Source of the DNA: Cepaea nemoralis
Taxonomy: Eukaryota > Mollusca > Gastropoda > Stylommatophora > Helicidae
Assembly (NCBI GenBank): GCA_014155875.1
Contig: JACEFZ010027760.1
Span: 126,501-190,500, forward strand
Direction: 5' to 3'
Length of the DNA: 64,000 nt
The notes under the pieces are model-generated. The model worked only from the letters and a program-made list of their open reading frames with translations. It had not been told where the DNA came from and searched no databases. The position numbers and the translations under genes are program-made. Below, one piece after another: positions 47,222-60,544 of this stretch; position 1 is the stretch's first letter; every line of letters begins with the position of its first letter.

Positions 47222-50200
47222 ATGGAAGATAGTCCCAGCTGTGTAGAACTCTATAGTCCCAGCTGTGTAGAACTCTATAGTCTCAGCTGTGTAGAACTCT
47301 ATAGTGTCAGCTGTGTAGAACTCTATAGTGTCAGCTGTGTAGAACTCTATAGTGTCAGCTGTGTAGAACTCTATAGTCCCAGCTGTGTAGAACTCTATAG
47401 TCCTCAGCTGTGTAGAACTCTATAGTGTCAGCTGTGTAGAACTCTATAGTGTCAGCTGTGTAGAACTCTAGAGTCTCAGCTGTGTAGAACTCTATAGTCC
47501 CAGCTGTGTAGAACTCTATAGTCTCAGCTGTGTAGAACTCTATAGTCTCAGCTGTGTAGAACTCTATAGTCTCAGCTGTGTAGAACTCTATAGTGTCAGC
47601 TGTGTAGAACTCTATAGTGTCAGCTGTGTAGAACTCTATAGTGTCAGCTGTGTAGAACTCCTAATAGTGTCAGCTGTGTAGAACTCTATAGTGTCAGCTG
47701 TGTAGAACTCTATAGTGTCAGCTGTGTAGAACTCTATAGTGTCAGCTGTGTAGAACTCTAGAGTCTCAGCTGTGTAGAACTCTATAGTCCCAGCTGTGTA
47801 GAACTCTATAGTCTCAGCTGTGTAGAACTCTATAGTCCTCAGCTGTGTAGAAACTCTATAGTCTCAGCTGTGTAGAACTCTATAGTGTCAGCTGTGTAGA
47901 ACTCTATAGTGTCAGCTGTGTAGAACTCTATAGTGTCAGCTGTGTAGAACTCTATAGTGTCAGCTGTGTAGAACTCTATAGTGTCAGCTGTGTAGAACTC
48001 TATAGTGTCAGCTGTGTAGAACTCTATAGTCTCAGCTGTGTAGAACTCTATAGTCCTCAGCTGTGTAGAACTCTATAGTGTCAGCTGTGTAGAACTCTAT
48101 AGTGTCAGCTGTGTAGAACTCTATAGTCTCAGCTGTGTAGAACTCTATAGTCCCAGCTGTGTAGAACTCTATAGTGTCAGCTGTGTAGAACTCTATAGTC
48201 TCAGCTGTGTAGAACTCTATAGTGTCAGCTGTGTAGAACTCTACAGTCCAGCTGTGTAGAACTCTATAGTCTCAGCTGTGTAGAACTCTAAGTCCCAGCT
48301 GTGTAGAACTCTATAGTCTCAGCTGTGTAGAACTCTATAGTGTCAGCTGTGTAGAACTCTATAGTCCAGCTGTGTAGAACTCTATAGTCTCAGCTGTGTA
48401 GAACTCTATAGTCTCAGCTGTGTAGAACTCTATAGTCTCAGCTGTGTAGAACTCTACAGTCCCAGCTGTGTAGAACTCTATAGTCTCAGCTGTGTAGAAC
48501 TCTATAGTCTCAGCTGTGTAGAACTCTATAGTGTCAGCTGTGTAGAACTCTATAGTCTCAGCTGTGTAGAACTCTATAGTCTCAGCTGTGTAGAACTCTA
48601 TAGTGTCAGCTGTGTAGAACTCTATAGTCCCAGCTGTGTAGAACTCTACAGTCCCAGCTGTGTAGAACTCTATAGTGTCAGCTGTGTAGAACTCTATAGT
48701 CTCAGCTGTGTAGAACTCTATAGTCTCAGCTGTGTAGAACTCTATAGTGTCAGCTGTGTAGAACTCTATAGTGTCAGCTGTGTAGAACTCTATAGTCTCA
48801 GCTGTGTAGAACTCTACAGTCTCAGCTGTGTAGAACTCTATAGTGTCAGCTGTGTAGAACTCTATAGTCTCAGCTGTGTAGAACTCTACAGTCCCAGCTG
48901 TGTAGAACTCTATAGTGTCAGCTGTGTAGAACTCTATAGTGTCAGCTGTGTAGAACTCTATAGTGTCAGCTGTGTAGAACTCTATAGTCTCAGCTGTGTA
49001 GAACTCTACAGTCCCAGCTGTGTAGAACTCTATAGTGTCAGCTGTGTAGAACTCTATAGTCTCAGCTGTGTAGAACTCTATAGTGTCAGCTGTGTAGAAC
49101 TCTATAGTGTCAGCTGTGTAGAACTCTATAGTCTCAGCTGTGTAGAACTCTATAGTCTCAGCTGAGTAGAACTCTATAGTCCCAGCTGTGTAGAACTCTA
49201 TAGTCTCAGCTGTGTAGAACTCTATAGTGTCAGCTGTGTAGAACTCTATAGTCTCAGCTGTGTAGAACTCTACAGTCCCAGCTGTGTAGAACTCTATAGT
49301 CTCAGCTGTGTAGAGCTCTATAGTCCCAGCTGTGTAGAACTCTATAGTGTCAGCTGTGTAGAACTCTATAGTCTCAGCTGTGTAGAACTCTATAGTGTCA
49401 GCTGTGTAGAACTCTATAGTGTCAGCTGTGTAGAACTCTATAGTGTCAGCTGTGTAGAACTCTATAGTCTCAGCTGTGTAGAACTCTATAGTGTCAGCTG
49501 TGTAGAACTCTATAGTGTCAGCTGTGTAGAACTCTATAGTCTCAGCTGTGTAGAACTCTATAGTGTCAGCTGTGTAGAACTCTACAGTCCCAGCTGTGTA
49601 GAACTCTATAGTCTCAGCTGTGTAGAACTCTACAGTCCCAGCTGTGTAGAACTCTATAGTCTCAGCTGTGTAGAACTCTATAGTGTCAGCTGTGTAGAAC
49701 TCTATAGTGTCAGCTGTGTAGAACTCTATAGTGTCAGCTGTGTAGAACTCTATAGTCCCAGCTGTGTAGAACTCTATAGTGTCAGCTGTGTAGAACTCTA
49801 TAGTGTCAGCTGTGTAGAACTCTATAGTCTCAGCTGTGTAGAACTCTATAGTCTCAGCTGTGTAGAACTCTATAGTCTCAGCTGTGTAGAACTCTATAGT
49901 CTCAGCTGTGTAGAACTCTATAGTCTCAGCTGTGTAGAACTCTACAGTCTCAGCTGTGTAGAACTCTACAGTCTCAGCTGTGTAGAACTCTACAGTCTCA
50001 GCTGTGTAGAACTCTACAGTCTCAGCTGTGTAGAACTCTATAGTCTCAGCTGTGTAGAACTCTACAGTCCCAGCTGTGTAGAACTCTATAGTCTCAGCTG
50101 TGTAGAACTCTATAGTCCCAGCTGTGTAGAACTCTATAGTGTCAGCTGTGTAGAACTCTATAGTCTCAGCTGTGTAGAACTCTATAGTGTCAGCTGTGTA

Positions 50201-53200
50201 GAACTCTATAGTGTCAGCTGTGTAGAACTCTATAGTGTCAGCTGTGTAGAACTCTATAGTGTCAGCTGTGTAGAACTCTATAGTCTCAGCTGTGTAGAAC
50301 TCTATAGTCCCAGCTGTGTAGAACTCTATAGTGTCAGCTGTGTAGAACTCTATAGTCTCAGCTGTGTAGAACTCTATAGTGTCAGCTGTGTAGAACTCTA
50401 CAGTCCCAGCTGTGTAGAACTCTATAGTGTCAGCTGTGTAGAACTCTATAGTCCCAGCTGTGTAGAACTCTATAGTCTCAGCTGTGTAGAACTCTATAGT
50501 GTCAGCTGTGTAGAACTCTATAGTGTCAGCTGTGTAGAACTCTATAGTGTCAGCTGTGTAGAACTCTATAGTCCCAGCTGTGTAGAACTCTATAGTGTCA
50601 GCTGTGTAGAACTCTATAGTGTCAGCTGTGTAGAACTCTATAGTCTCAGCTGTGTAGAACTCTATAGTCTCAGCTGTGTAGAACTCTATAGTCTCAGCTG
50701 TGTAGAACTCTATAGTCTCAGCTGTGTAGAACTCTACAGTCTCAGCTGTGTAGAACTCTACAGTCTCAGCTGTGTAGAACTCTACAGTCTCAGCTGTGTA
50801 GAACTCTACAGTCTCAGCTGTGTAGAACTCTACAGTCTCAGCTGTGTAGAACTCTATAGTCTCAGCTGTGTAGAACTCTATAGTGTCAGCTGTGTAGAAC
50901 TCTATAGTCTCAGCTGTGTAGAACTCTATAGTCTCAGCTGTGTAGAACTCTATAGTCTCAGCTGTGTAGAACTCTATAGTGTCAGCTGTGTAGAACTCTA
51001 CAGTCTCAGCTGTGTAGAACTCTACAGTTCAGCTGTGTAGAACTCTATAGTGTCAGCTGTGTAGAACTCTACAGTCTCAGCTGTGTAGAACTCTACAGTC
51101 TCAGCTGTGTAGAACTCTATAGTGTCAGCTGTGTAGAACTCTATAGTCTCAGCTGTGTAGAACTCTACAGTCTCAGCTGTGTAGAACTCTATAGTGTCAG
51201 CTGTGTAGAACTCTACAGTCTCAGCTGTGTAGAACTCTACAGTCTCAGCTGTGTAGAACTCTATAGTGTCAGCTGTGTAGAACTCTACAGTCTCAGCTGT
51301 GTAGAACTCTACAGTCTCAGCTGTGTAGAACTCTATAGTGTCAGCTGTGTAGAACTCTACCAAGGAAGATAGTCTCAGCTGTGTAGAACTCTACCAAGGA
51401 AGATAGTCTCAGCTGTGTAGAACTCTACCAAGGAAGATAGTCTCAGCTGTGTAGAACTCTACCAAGGAAGATAGTCTCAGCTGTGTAGAACTCTACCAAG
51501 GAAGATAGTCTCAGCTGTGTAGAACTTTACCAAGGAAGATAGTCTCAGCTGTGTAGAACTTTACCAAGGAAGATAGTCTCAGCTGTGTAGAACTCTACCA
51601 AGGAAGATAGTCTCAGCTGTGTAGAACTCTACCAAGGAAGATAGTCTCAGCTGTGTAGAACTCTACCAAGGAAGATAGTCTCAGCTGTGTAGAACTTTAC
51701 CAAGGAAGATAGTCTCAGCTGTGTAGAACTCTACCAAGGAAGATAATCTCAGATGTGTAGAACTCTACCAAGGAAGATAGTCTCAGCTGTGTAGAACTTT
51801 ACCAAGGAAGATAGTCTCAGCTGTGTAGAACTCTACCAAGGAAGATAGTCTCAGCTGTGTAGAACTCTACCAAGGAAGATAGTCTCAGCTGTGTAGAACT
51901 CTACAGTCTCAGCTGTGTAGAACTCTACAGTCTCAGCTGTGTAGAAACTCTATAGTGTCAGCTGTGTAGAACTTTACCAAGGAAGATAGTCTCAGCTGTG
52001 TAGAACTCTACCAAGGAAGATAGTCTCAGCTGTGTAGAACTCTACCAAGGAAGATAGTCTCAGCTGTGTAGAACTCTACCAAGGAAGATAGTCTCAGCTG
52101 TGTATAACTCTACCATGGAAGATAGTCTCAGCTGTGTATAACTCTACCAAGGAAGATAGTCTCAGCTGTGTAGAACTTTACCAAGGAAGATAGTCTCAGC
52201 TGTGTAGAACTTTCCCAAAGGGAAAGATAGTCTCAGCGTGTGAACTTTACCAAGGAAGATAGTCTCAGTGTGTAGAACTTCCCAAAGGGAAGATAGTCTC
52301 AGCTTGTAGAACTTTCCCAAAGGGAAAGATAGTCCAGCGTGTAGAACTTTACCAAGGAAGATAGTTCAGCTGTGTAGAATTTTCCCAAAGGGAAAGATAG
52401 TCTCAGCTGTGTAGAACTTTACCAAGGAAGATAGTCCAGCTGTGTAGAACTTTACCAAGGAAGATAGTCTCAGCTGTGTAGAACTTTACCAAGGAAGATA
52501 GTCTCAGCTGTGTAGAACTTTACCAAGGAAGATAGTCTCAGCTGTGTAGAACTTTACCAAGGAAGATAGTCTCAGCTGTGTAGAACTTTACCAAGGAAGA
52601 TAGTCTCAGCTGTGTAGAACTTTACCAAGGAAGATAGTCTCAGCTGTGTAGAACTTTCCCAAAGGGAAGATAGTCTCAGCTGTGTAGAACTTTCCCAAAG
52701 GGAAAGATAGTCTCAGCTGTGTAGAACTTTACCAAGGAAGATAGTCTCAGCTGTGTAGAACTTTACAAGGAAGATAGTCTCAGTGTGTAGAACTTTCCCA
52801 AGGAAGATAGTCTCGTGTGTAGAACTTTACCAAGGAAGATAGTCTCAGCTGTGTAAACTTCCCAAAGGAAGATAGTCTCAGCTGTGTAGAACTTACCAAG
52901 GAAGATAGTCTCAGCTGTGTAGAACTTTACCAAGGAAAGATAGTCTCAGCTGTGTAGAACTTTCCCGGGGTGCCCAGCTGTGTAGAACTCTAAGTCCCAG
53001 CTGTGTAGAACTCTAAGTTCAGCGTGTAGAACTCTAAGTTCAGCTGTGTAGAACTCTAAAAGTGTCAGCTGTAGAACTTTTAAGTTCAGCTGTGTAGAAC
53101 TCTAAGTTCAGCTGTGTAGAACTCTAAGTTCAGCTGTGTAGAACTCAAAATAAGTGCCCAGCTGTGTAGAACTCTAAGTTCAGCTGTGTAGAACTCTAAT

Positions 53201-53563
53201 TTCCCAGCTGTGTAGAACTCTAAGTTCAGCTGTGTAGAACTCTAAGTTCAGCTGTGTAGAACTCTAAGTCTCAGCTGTGTAGAACTCAAAGGGGTGCCCA
53301 GCTGTGTAGAACTCTAAGTTCAGCTGTGTAGAACTCTAAGTCCCAGCTGTGTAGAACTCTAAAAGTGCCCAGCTGTGTAGAACTCTAAGTTCAGCTGTGT
53401 AGAACTCTAAGTTCAGCTGTGTAGAACTCTAAGTCCAGCTTTTGTAGAACTCATATAGTGTCAGCTGTGTATGAACTCTATAGTGTCAGCTGTGTAGAAC
53501 TCTATAGTCTCAGCTGTGTAGAACTCTATAGTGTCAGCTGTGTAGAACTCTACCAAGGACTGC
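47222..53563. repeat. Giant satellite array on a 24-bp unit (6.3 kb)
   Basis: Unit agctgtgtagaactctatag plus tctc, with variants tata/taca and gtgtc/gtctc/gtccc. From about 48421 to 51020 (about 108 units) every 24-bp step is exact with no indel. From about 51350 to 52950 the unit becomes 34 bp (adds ccaaggaagatag). From about 52200 to 53450 there are many 1-3 bp indels and 22-bp units, which may reflect sequencing error. The array starts and ends abruptly. Confidence 0.98.
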
Positions 53564-53711
53564 AAACTTGTAACTATGTGCGACTGCAAGAGAGTTATAG
53601 TAATTAGCCACGGTAATAGTAGAGAATAGACATCAAAGTAATGCAGTACGTGCTTGGAGAGTTCTCAACTTTCCTGGACAGATCAAGATAGCAAGTTAAA
53701 TGGATAAACAC

Positions 53712-53930
53712 AGTGATACACAGATACTGTCAAGTGTAGCACAGAGTAAATATAAGATACACCGAGGAAATTGGTAGTGGCATACACAGATACTGTCAAG
53801 TGTAGCACAGAGTAAATATAAGACACACCGAGGAAATTGGTAGTGGCATACACAGATACTGTCAAGTGTAGCACAGAGTAAATATAAGACACACCGAGGA
53901 AATTGGTAGTGGCATACACAGATGATTCTT
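53712..53930. repeat. 66-bp minisatellite, 3 copies
   Basis: Unit acacagatactgtcaagtgt plus agcacagagtaaatataagacacaccgaggaaattggtagtggcat. The 66-bp period keeps a minus-strand frame open (three 22-residue repeats), an artefact. Confidence 0.93.
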
Positions 53931-54419
53931 TGGGGTATCTGAATATTAGATCAGACGCCACTGATTCTGGAACTTTCTTCACGAACGCTCTTTGCATTTT
54001 CTTCATCAGTCGTTATTTCAGCTGGTTATATTTGGGGATGTTATCTGGTTTGCCTTGTCTGGTTGGATTTGTCTTTCTTGTTGTTTGTCGCTTCTTGCGT
54101 TTCCTGTATTTTTATACTGCATATATTGTTGCTGTTGTCTAAGATTAGCCTCATAAGTGATGTATGAATGAAATAACGTATGTAAAATGGAGAAAAAGAT
54201 GGGCAGACTGTTAGATGCGTCTGTATGTCTACCTGCCCAATCTTTGAACCCGTGAAAATACAGTTCGGTGCGTTCCTTAATAGTTTCTGTGTTTGAATCT
54301 AGGCATTCTGTGTGTCTTTATCTTGTTTTCCGCTTCTGTTTTCGTTGATGTCTCTGTTAATATGGCACATTTGATAAATACATAAATATAAAACTGGTGC
54401 TTCTAAACTTTACTGATGC
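53931..54419. other. No recognisable feature
   Basis: Open stretches are short and unassigned. Confidence 0.45.
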
Positions 54420-54612
54420 CTATGCCTGTATACCCTGGATCAAGATTTTTGTGGGCACATTATGAAATGAAATAAGCTGGAGAACTATATGATAACTGAT
54501 GCGATTGAGGAGAAAAGAAGAAGGGATGGCAGAGAAGAATATATCTGGATGGCTTGGCCACATGGCATGGTCAACACAAGAATACAGAGCTGATCCACGA
54601 CTATGGTGATCG
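54420..54612 (+). pseudogene. LINE reverse transcriptase C-terminus, same family as 3545
   Basis: tggcagagaagaatatatct, ggatggcttggccacatggc, tggtcaacacaagaatacag and agctgatccacgactatggt match the LINE family at 3900-3950. It ends directly in a long (GAT)n tract. Confidence 0.78.
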
Positions 54613-54739
<127 letters not shown>

Positions 54740-54829
54740 TATCGTGGTACCACTTCAAGCCAGTGAAAATAATACAATTTTAAAGTATTCTACAGTTATT
54801 TTCTTTAAGTTTTTATTTTTTATTTAAAC

Positions 54830-55200
54830 ACGGATCTCACAAAGTTGCACAATTTATTGCCTGGCATATTTCCCCGAATTTCTTCAGGTGCAAATTACAC
54901 GTACATATCATATGAAGTAAAAACAATAAATTATACTTTGGTTGAGATAGATAGTCACTGATAGTGTTCGCAAATTTAAAACGAAGTCCTTTCTGTCCTG
55001 CACATAATTGGTTGGTACCGCCTAATTGCTAACACTTCCGTATATTTGAGCTGTCGATAAGTATTCGCGGAACAGAATTTACGAAACGCATTGTCTTTAT
55101 TAATATTGTGGCTACAATTTAGTAGGTGTTGTGAGATGGGCGAGCTTTGAAGTTTTATAGCCGTCGGATGCACAGGGATTCCTGAGCAATATATGTCAGA
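54830..55200 (-). pseudogene. Penelope-like element, GIY-YIG C-terminal fragment and 3' flank
   Basis: The minus strand reads SPISQHLLNCSHNINKDNAF, then KYTEVLAIRRYQPIMCRTER, corresponding to the end of the GIY-YIG nuclease of Penelope-like elements ('S.I..HL..S.H', 'LK..E...I....P..C'). The 3' flank has acaatttattgcctggcat, shared with 1891-1972 and 7430. The catalytic GIY-YIG start is missing. Confidence 0.75.
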
Positions 55201-56628
<1,428 letters not shown>

Positions 56629-56650
56629 TCGTGTAGTTGTGTCGGTGTGT

Positions 56651-56677
56651 GCTGACGAAGGCTTTAGCCGCAACGTC
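56651..56677 (+). ncRNA. Hammerhead-ribozyme-like motif 2
   Basis: gctgacgaaggctttagccg then caacgtc. It has CUGACGA, a perfect GGC-UUUA-GCC stem II and GCAAC instead of GAAAC. It shows the same base change as motif 1. Confidence 0.42.
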
Positions 56678-57535
56678 CATTTTGATACTTGTCATCGTTT
56701 TCTAGTAAAGCTTACTGTCTCCTTCTCATTGTATGCTAACCAATCATTGGGTTATAAAGGCAGCCTCTGTGATATTTAAAACGTCACCCATCGAGTGCCG
56801 TAACAATATGGGCTGAGAACCATATACCTAATACTTCCCGTGGCGTGACAATGGATGTTATACCTTTAAGTACACATCCGATAAGATGACGTGAAAAGAT
56901 GTATCCGTTAGAGTGCATCTGAGCAAGTAGCAGAGAGTACAGATAATCCAGTGCAGTTAACTTTCGTTGTGGAGACGGCACTTGAATGATCGTTAATGAT
57001 GGTTGTGTCATTGCAGACGCATAATTAATTATCAAGTGAATGCATTAAAACGCACCAACTTGAGATACAAAAAAAAACGTTTGAGAACAACTCATCTTCC
57101 ATTGTGTAATCATGTTAAAAATATATGAACTGAACAGTAAGGTCAGTCTACAGTTTCAATAAATTATGCAACCGAATTCTTCAATTAGTTCACAGTCGAA
57201 TTCTTCCATTAATTCCCATGCGGATTATTCCATTAGTTAACGGACGGTTTATTTTCTCAAACAAACGAGAAGAATATTATTGTCTTGTGATCAGCAATGG
57301 GCAGTAAATTATGTTTGTTTTAAAATTACATTAATGGCGATGAAAGTTGTGTGAATGCAAATGTATTGATGCTATTACTTGGAAACAGTTGAGTTACATT
57401 GGGAAACAATTTCTCGTCTCCTTTCATCCGCAGAAGCCGCTGTTTGGCTTCCGTTTCCGGTTAATCTGATTCAACAAATAAGAACAGTAACACAGGCGGG
57501 AGTCTTGCTTCGTTTTGTCGTTTCATGCAAGCATC
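56678..57535. other. No firm feature
   Basis: An open stretch (57379-57678) overlaps a MITE and is not supported. Nothing else recognised. Confidence 0.45.
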
Positions 57536-57963
57536 TTCTACAGCAGTGCTTCTCAACCTTTTTTGGCCCATGCAACACTTCACCAAATCTTCAGAATGCC
57601 ATTCCCCCTTTCGTATTTCCTCCCTATAAATCCCCCCCCCCCCCCGCCCTACACAGTATACGTAATAATGGATGGTAAATTTAATAACAAATACTAGAAC
57701 AACTCTAGACGTCTACATAAAACGTGATTTGCAGGTCTACTTACGTTATAAAACGAATTTCAGAAGGGCGAGAAGTACAGAACTGTAAAGTGTGAAGGGA
57801 AAAACAATATCAAGTAATCGGTTCTTGTATTAACGCGATCTTGAAATAATCTTAACCCCCCCCCCCCCCCCCCCAACCCTAAAGCCCCCTCCACACCCCA
57901 CACCCCCCCCCCCGGGGGGGGGGGGGAGGAATTCCCCACCAGTTGAGAACCACTGTTCTAGAG
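57536..57963. mobile_element. hAT-type MITE, copy 2, with 8-bp target-site duplication
   Basis: Element 57544-57955, with terminal inverted repeats cagtgcttctcaacc and agttgagaaccactg. The flanking 8-mers ttctacag (57536-57543) and ttctagag (57956-57963) differ at one position, which is the hAT-type target-site duplication. Opposite in orientation to copy 1 (8394-8785), with the same interior. Confidence 0.88.
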
Positions 57964-58039
57964 AGAGTACGGTTTCTATGAAGAAATATTAATAGCATAA
58001 CTCCCGCTGTTTAATTCTCACCCTCACAGTTTCAACATT

Positions 58040-58310
58040 TAAGAAATGCTTGCAAACGGGTCCACTGTTCACGGCATTGAGTGTACTGAGTCCGTCGTGC
58101 ACTTTTTCATTTTCTTTTCATTGTTCTCGTTTTTATTTCATCTTTCCATTCTTCTCAAACAATTATTATGTCTTGATGCAGTGTCTTTATGCGTTAATGT
58201 TGGGCTTTCTTGTATTTGTTTGCGGATGAAGGCTAATCACCGCGACGTCTTTTGTTTTCAGTAATTGTGTTCTGTAAAAGCACATCACTCCGTGTTCTTT
58301 TATGTAATAT
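58040..58310 (+). repeat. Penelope-like terminal repeat, partial
   Basis: Similar to 19601-19935 (T-rich part, motif, then tgttctgtaaaagcacatca, ccgtgttctttta). Confidence 0.5.
58221..58250 (+). ncRNA. Hammerhead-like motif 3
   Basis: tgcggatgaaggctaatcac then cgcgacgtct. The CUGAUGA box is changed to CGGAUGA and the GAAAC box to GCGAC, so it is probably decayed. Confidence 0.35.
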
Positions 58311-58484
58311 ATATGCGCATTGCTTTACCACAGTTGCACTGTTTTATTTTAATGGCTGAAGCACGTTGATTGGAGGCTTAAACTGGCCCATAACTCAGTC
58401 CGTTTATACAGGCATACATTATGAAGCAGATTGTTTGATGACGCTATATCAGTATGTGTAATTTTGGAGGGAAAGGGCGCAAAC

Positions 58485-58600
58485 AATGCCATATATACTC
58501 TCAGGACTGCTGTCAAAACGCCCGCAGATGTGTTTCGAACGAGGTATGCGGGATTGCGAATTACGTCCGTAATACCTTTCGCCACAGATCCGGTTGATAG
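58485..58600 (-). repeat. SINE family A, head part
   Basis: The minus strand reads ccggatctgtggcgaaaggt, gtaattcgcaatcccgcata, cctcgttcgaaacacatctg and cgggcgttttgacagcag. It matches the head of 62640-62875. Confidence 0.7.
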
Positions 58601-58828
58601 TGTGTAAGAAATCATCCGACAATTTAAAAAATTAAAAACTAATCCATTTAATTTTAATCATCTTGTTCTCTTCTCGATTTGGAAGATAGAAACTGCGGAT
58701 TATCAGATCGAGTTTTGCAGAAGCAGTCAACAGTTTTCCTGAACAAGAACTCCATTCTACAGAGAACATCTTAGATGTATGCTCATGAATCGCTTCCATA
58801 CACCAGGACTGGTATTTATGTCGACAGT

Positions 58829-59060
58829 TAAAGCCGGCCCCTTGGCGTAGGAATTTCCGACGCAGTTCGTAATCCCGTACCGCGTTCGAAACACAGCTGC
58901 GGGAGATTTGGCAGCAGACTGCCTTGCGTTGGTTTTGCAAGAAAAAGTGTCGGTCGTTCAGAAAGCAATGGCAAAATACTGAACCGAAACGTAATCACGA
59001 ACAGCGAAATCATGCTGGGTTGACTGCAACGTCCTGTAATGGATATGCAACTAACTTTTA
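58829..59060 (+). repeat. SINE family A
   Basis: aaagccggccccttggcgta, acgcagttcgtaatcccgta, cgcgttcgaaacacagctgc, gtcgttcagaaagcaatggc and tgcaacgtcctgtaatggat. The 3' tail is caactaac. Confidence 0.82.
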
Positions 59061-59189
59061 ATAGCTGGAGTATGTTCTTGTGAACGTTTTGCGTGGTCTT
59101 ATTATTCTAGTACTTGCTGCGTCCCACTCTATTAGCGCTTGAATTGTTCTTAGTTAACTTTAGAGCCACACCTTCACCGTGTGTGGTGT

Positions 59190-59240
59190 AGTGTGTGTGT
59201 GTGTGTTTGTGCGTGCGTGCGTGTGTGTGTGTGTGCATAT
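59190..59240. repeat. (GT)n-rich microsatellite
   Basis: Imperfect GT/GC repeats within the LINE endonuclease fragment's right part. Confidence 0.85.
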
Positions 59241-59284
59241 GTGTGTGGGAGAGGGTGGGAATTTTATTTTGTACAGCCTGAGAA

Positions 59285-59530
59285 CAACACTGCTCACCTA
59301 TGACTAGAAGTCCTTCTACATCTTCCATCCCACTTACTTTTGCATAATTCCAAAACACTATCCTGTAGTATTTAATTGTTTCTCCCACCTGTGCCGTCTT
59401 TCCCAATTCATAGATTGCTTTAACATCCCAGGAGCCAATTATGGACAGTTGCCTTCGTGAAAGGAAGTTAATCATCGTTTGAGACTCCTGGGGGATTTCT
59501 ACTCCCCACGTCACACCTCTTCTAGAAGAG
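59285..59530 (-). pseudogene. LINE apurinic-endonuclease N-terminal fragment
   Basis: The minus strand reads TWGVEIPQESQTM then SWDVKAIYELGKTAQVGETI and KYYRIVFWNYAKVSG. LINE ORF2 proteins begin with an endonuclease whose first motif is 'WNVRTM.E.GK..Q....M..Y.I..LGI.E'. Here the first motif is altered (DVKAI) and the Glu motif is lost (NYAKVSG). It is a decayed fragment of the N-terminus. Confidence 0.65.
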
Positions 59531-59689
59531 TCTAATTTCCGCTTGGTTGGCTCATTGATTCTTCTTTCCTGAGCTGAAGTTGTGTTAACGGTTTGTTGAA
59601 CTTTGCATGTAAAGTTGTCTGTTGGATGACGATGGCCAGCCAGAAGCCTTACCAGTTGTTCACAATTATCCAGCTGATTGGTTGCTTAG

Positions 59690-60390
59690 CTGATTGGTAG
59701 GGTGGTTGGTGGATGGGTTGGCTGATTAGTTGGTTGTTTGAATGGTTGGTTGATTGGTTGATTCCTTTGTTGAGTGTTGGTTGGTTGTTTTGTCGGTCGG
59801 TCGGTCTGTCCGTCGGTTGGTTGGTTGTTTGGTTGGATGGTTGATTGGTTGTGCGGTTGGTTGGGTGGTTGGTTGTTTGGTTGTTTGGTCGGTCAGTCGG
59901 TTGGTTGTTTGGGTCGTTTATTGGTTGGGTGATTGCTTGGTTGGTTGGTTCGTTTCCTTGGTTAACTGGTTGGGTGGTTGGTTGGTTGGTTTCCTTGGTT
60001 AACTGGTTGGATGGTTGGTTTCCTGGGTTGATTGACTGGTTGGTTGGTTGGTTTCCTTGGTTAAATGGTAGAGTGGTTGGTTGGTTGGTTTCCTTGGATA
60101 ACTGGTTGGCTGGTTGTGTGGTTGGTTGGTTGGTTTCCTGGGTTGATTGACTGATTGGGTGGTTTATTGGTTGGTTAGTGGTTGGTTGGTTGGTTGGTTT
60201 CTTTTGTTAACTGGTTGGGTGGTTGGTTGGTTGGTTGATTGGTTTCCTGGGTTGAATGTTGGTTGGTTGGTTTCCTTGCTTAATTAGTTTGGTAGTCAGT
60301 TGGTTGGTTGGTTTCCTTGGATTATTGGTTGGTCGTTCGGTCGGTCTGTCGGTCGGTTGGTCGGTCAGACGGTCGGTCGGTCGGATCATG
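59690..60390. repeat. GGTT-rich tetranucleotide tract
   Basis: A 700-bp imperfect (GGTT)n tract interspersed with tttccttgg and gttaactgg blocks that recur about every 50-60 bp. It is open in Trp/Val/Gly-rich frames, an artefact. The right end includes (GGTC)n. Confidence 0.93.
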
Positions 60391-60544
60391 TGGCTGGTAA
60401 GTTGTTATGAATCCTTCCAGAAGACTGAAGGACTTGACTGCAGAGTCCCTTGCATTTGTTTGTTTTCAGATGGCTAAGGAAGGAGTTATCATTTATGTAA
60501 TGCAGAAAGTTGTCATATTTGAATAACAAGATATTCGTGCTAGG

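Noticed and set aside
51022..51363. 113-codon repeat protein VEFYTAET
   Set aside because: Satellite reading frame without a true start; broken by one indel at 51027.
47222..53563. CRISPR array
   Set aside because: Units are contiguous with no variable spacers, and the organism appears to be an animal; it is a satellite.
59754..60150. Trp/Val/Gly-rich membrane-like proteins
   Set aside because: Readings of the GGTT-rich tract.
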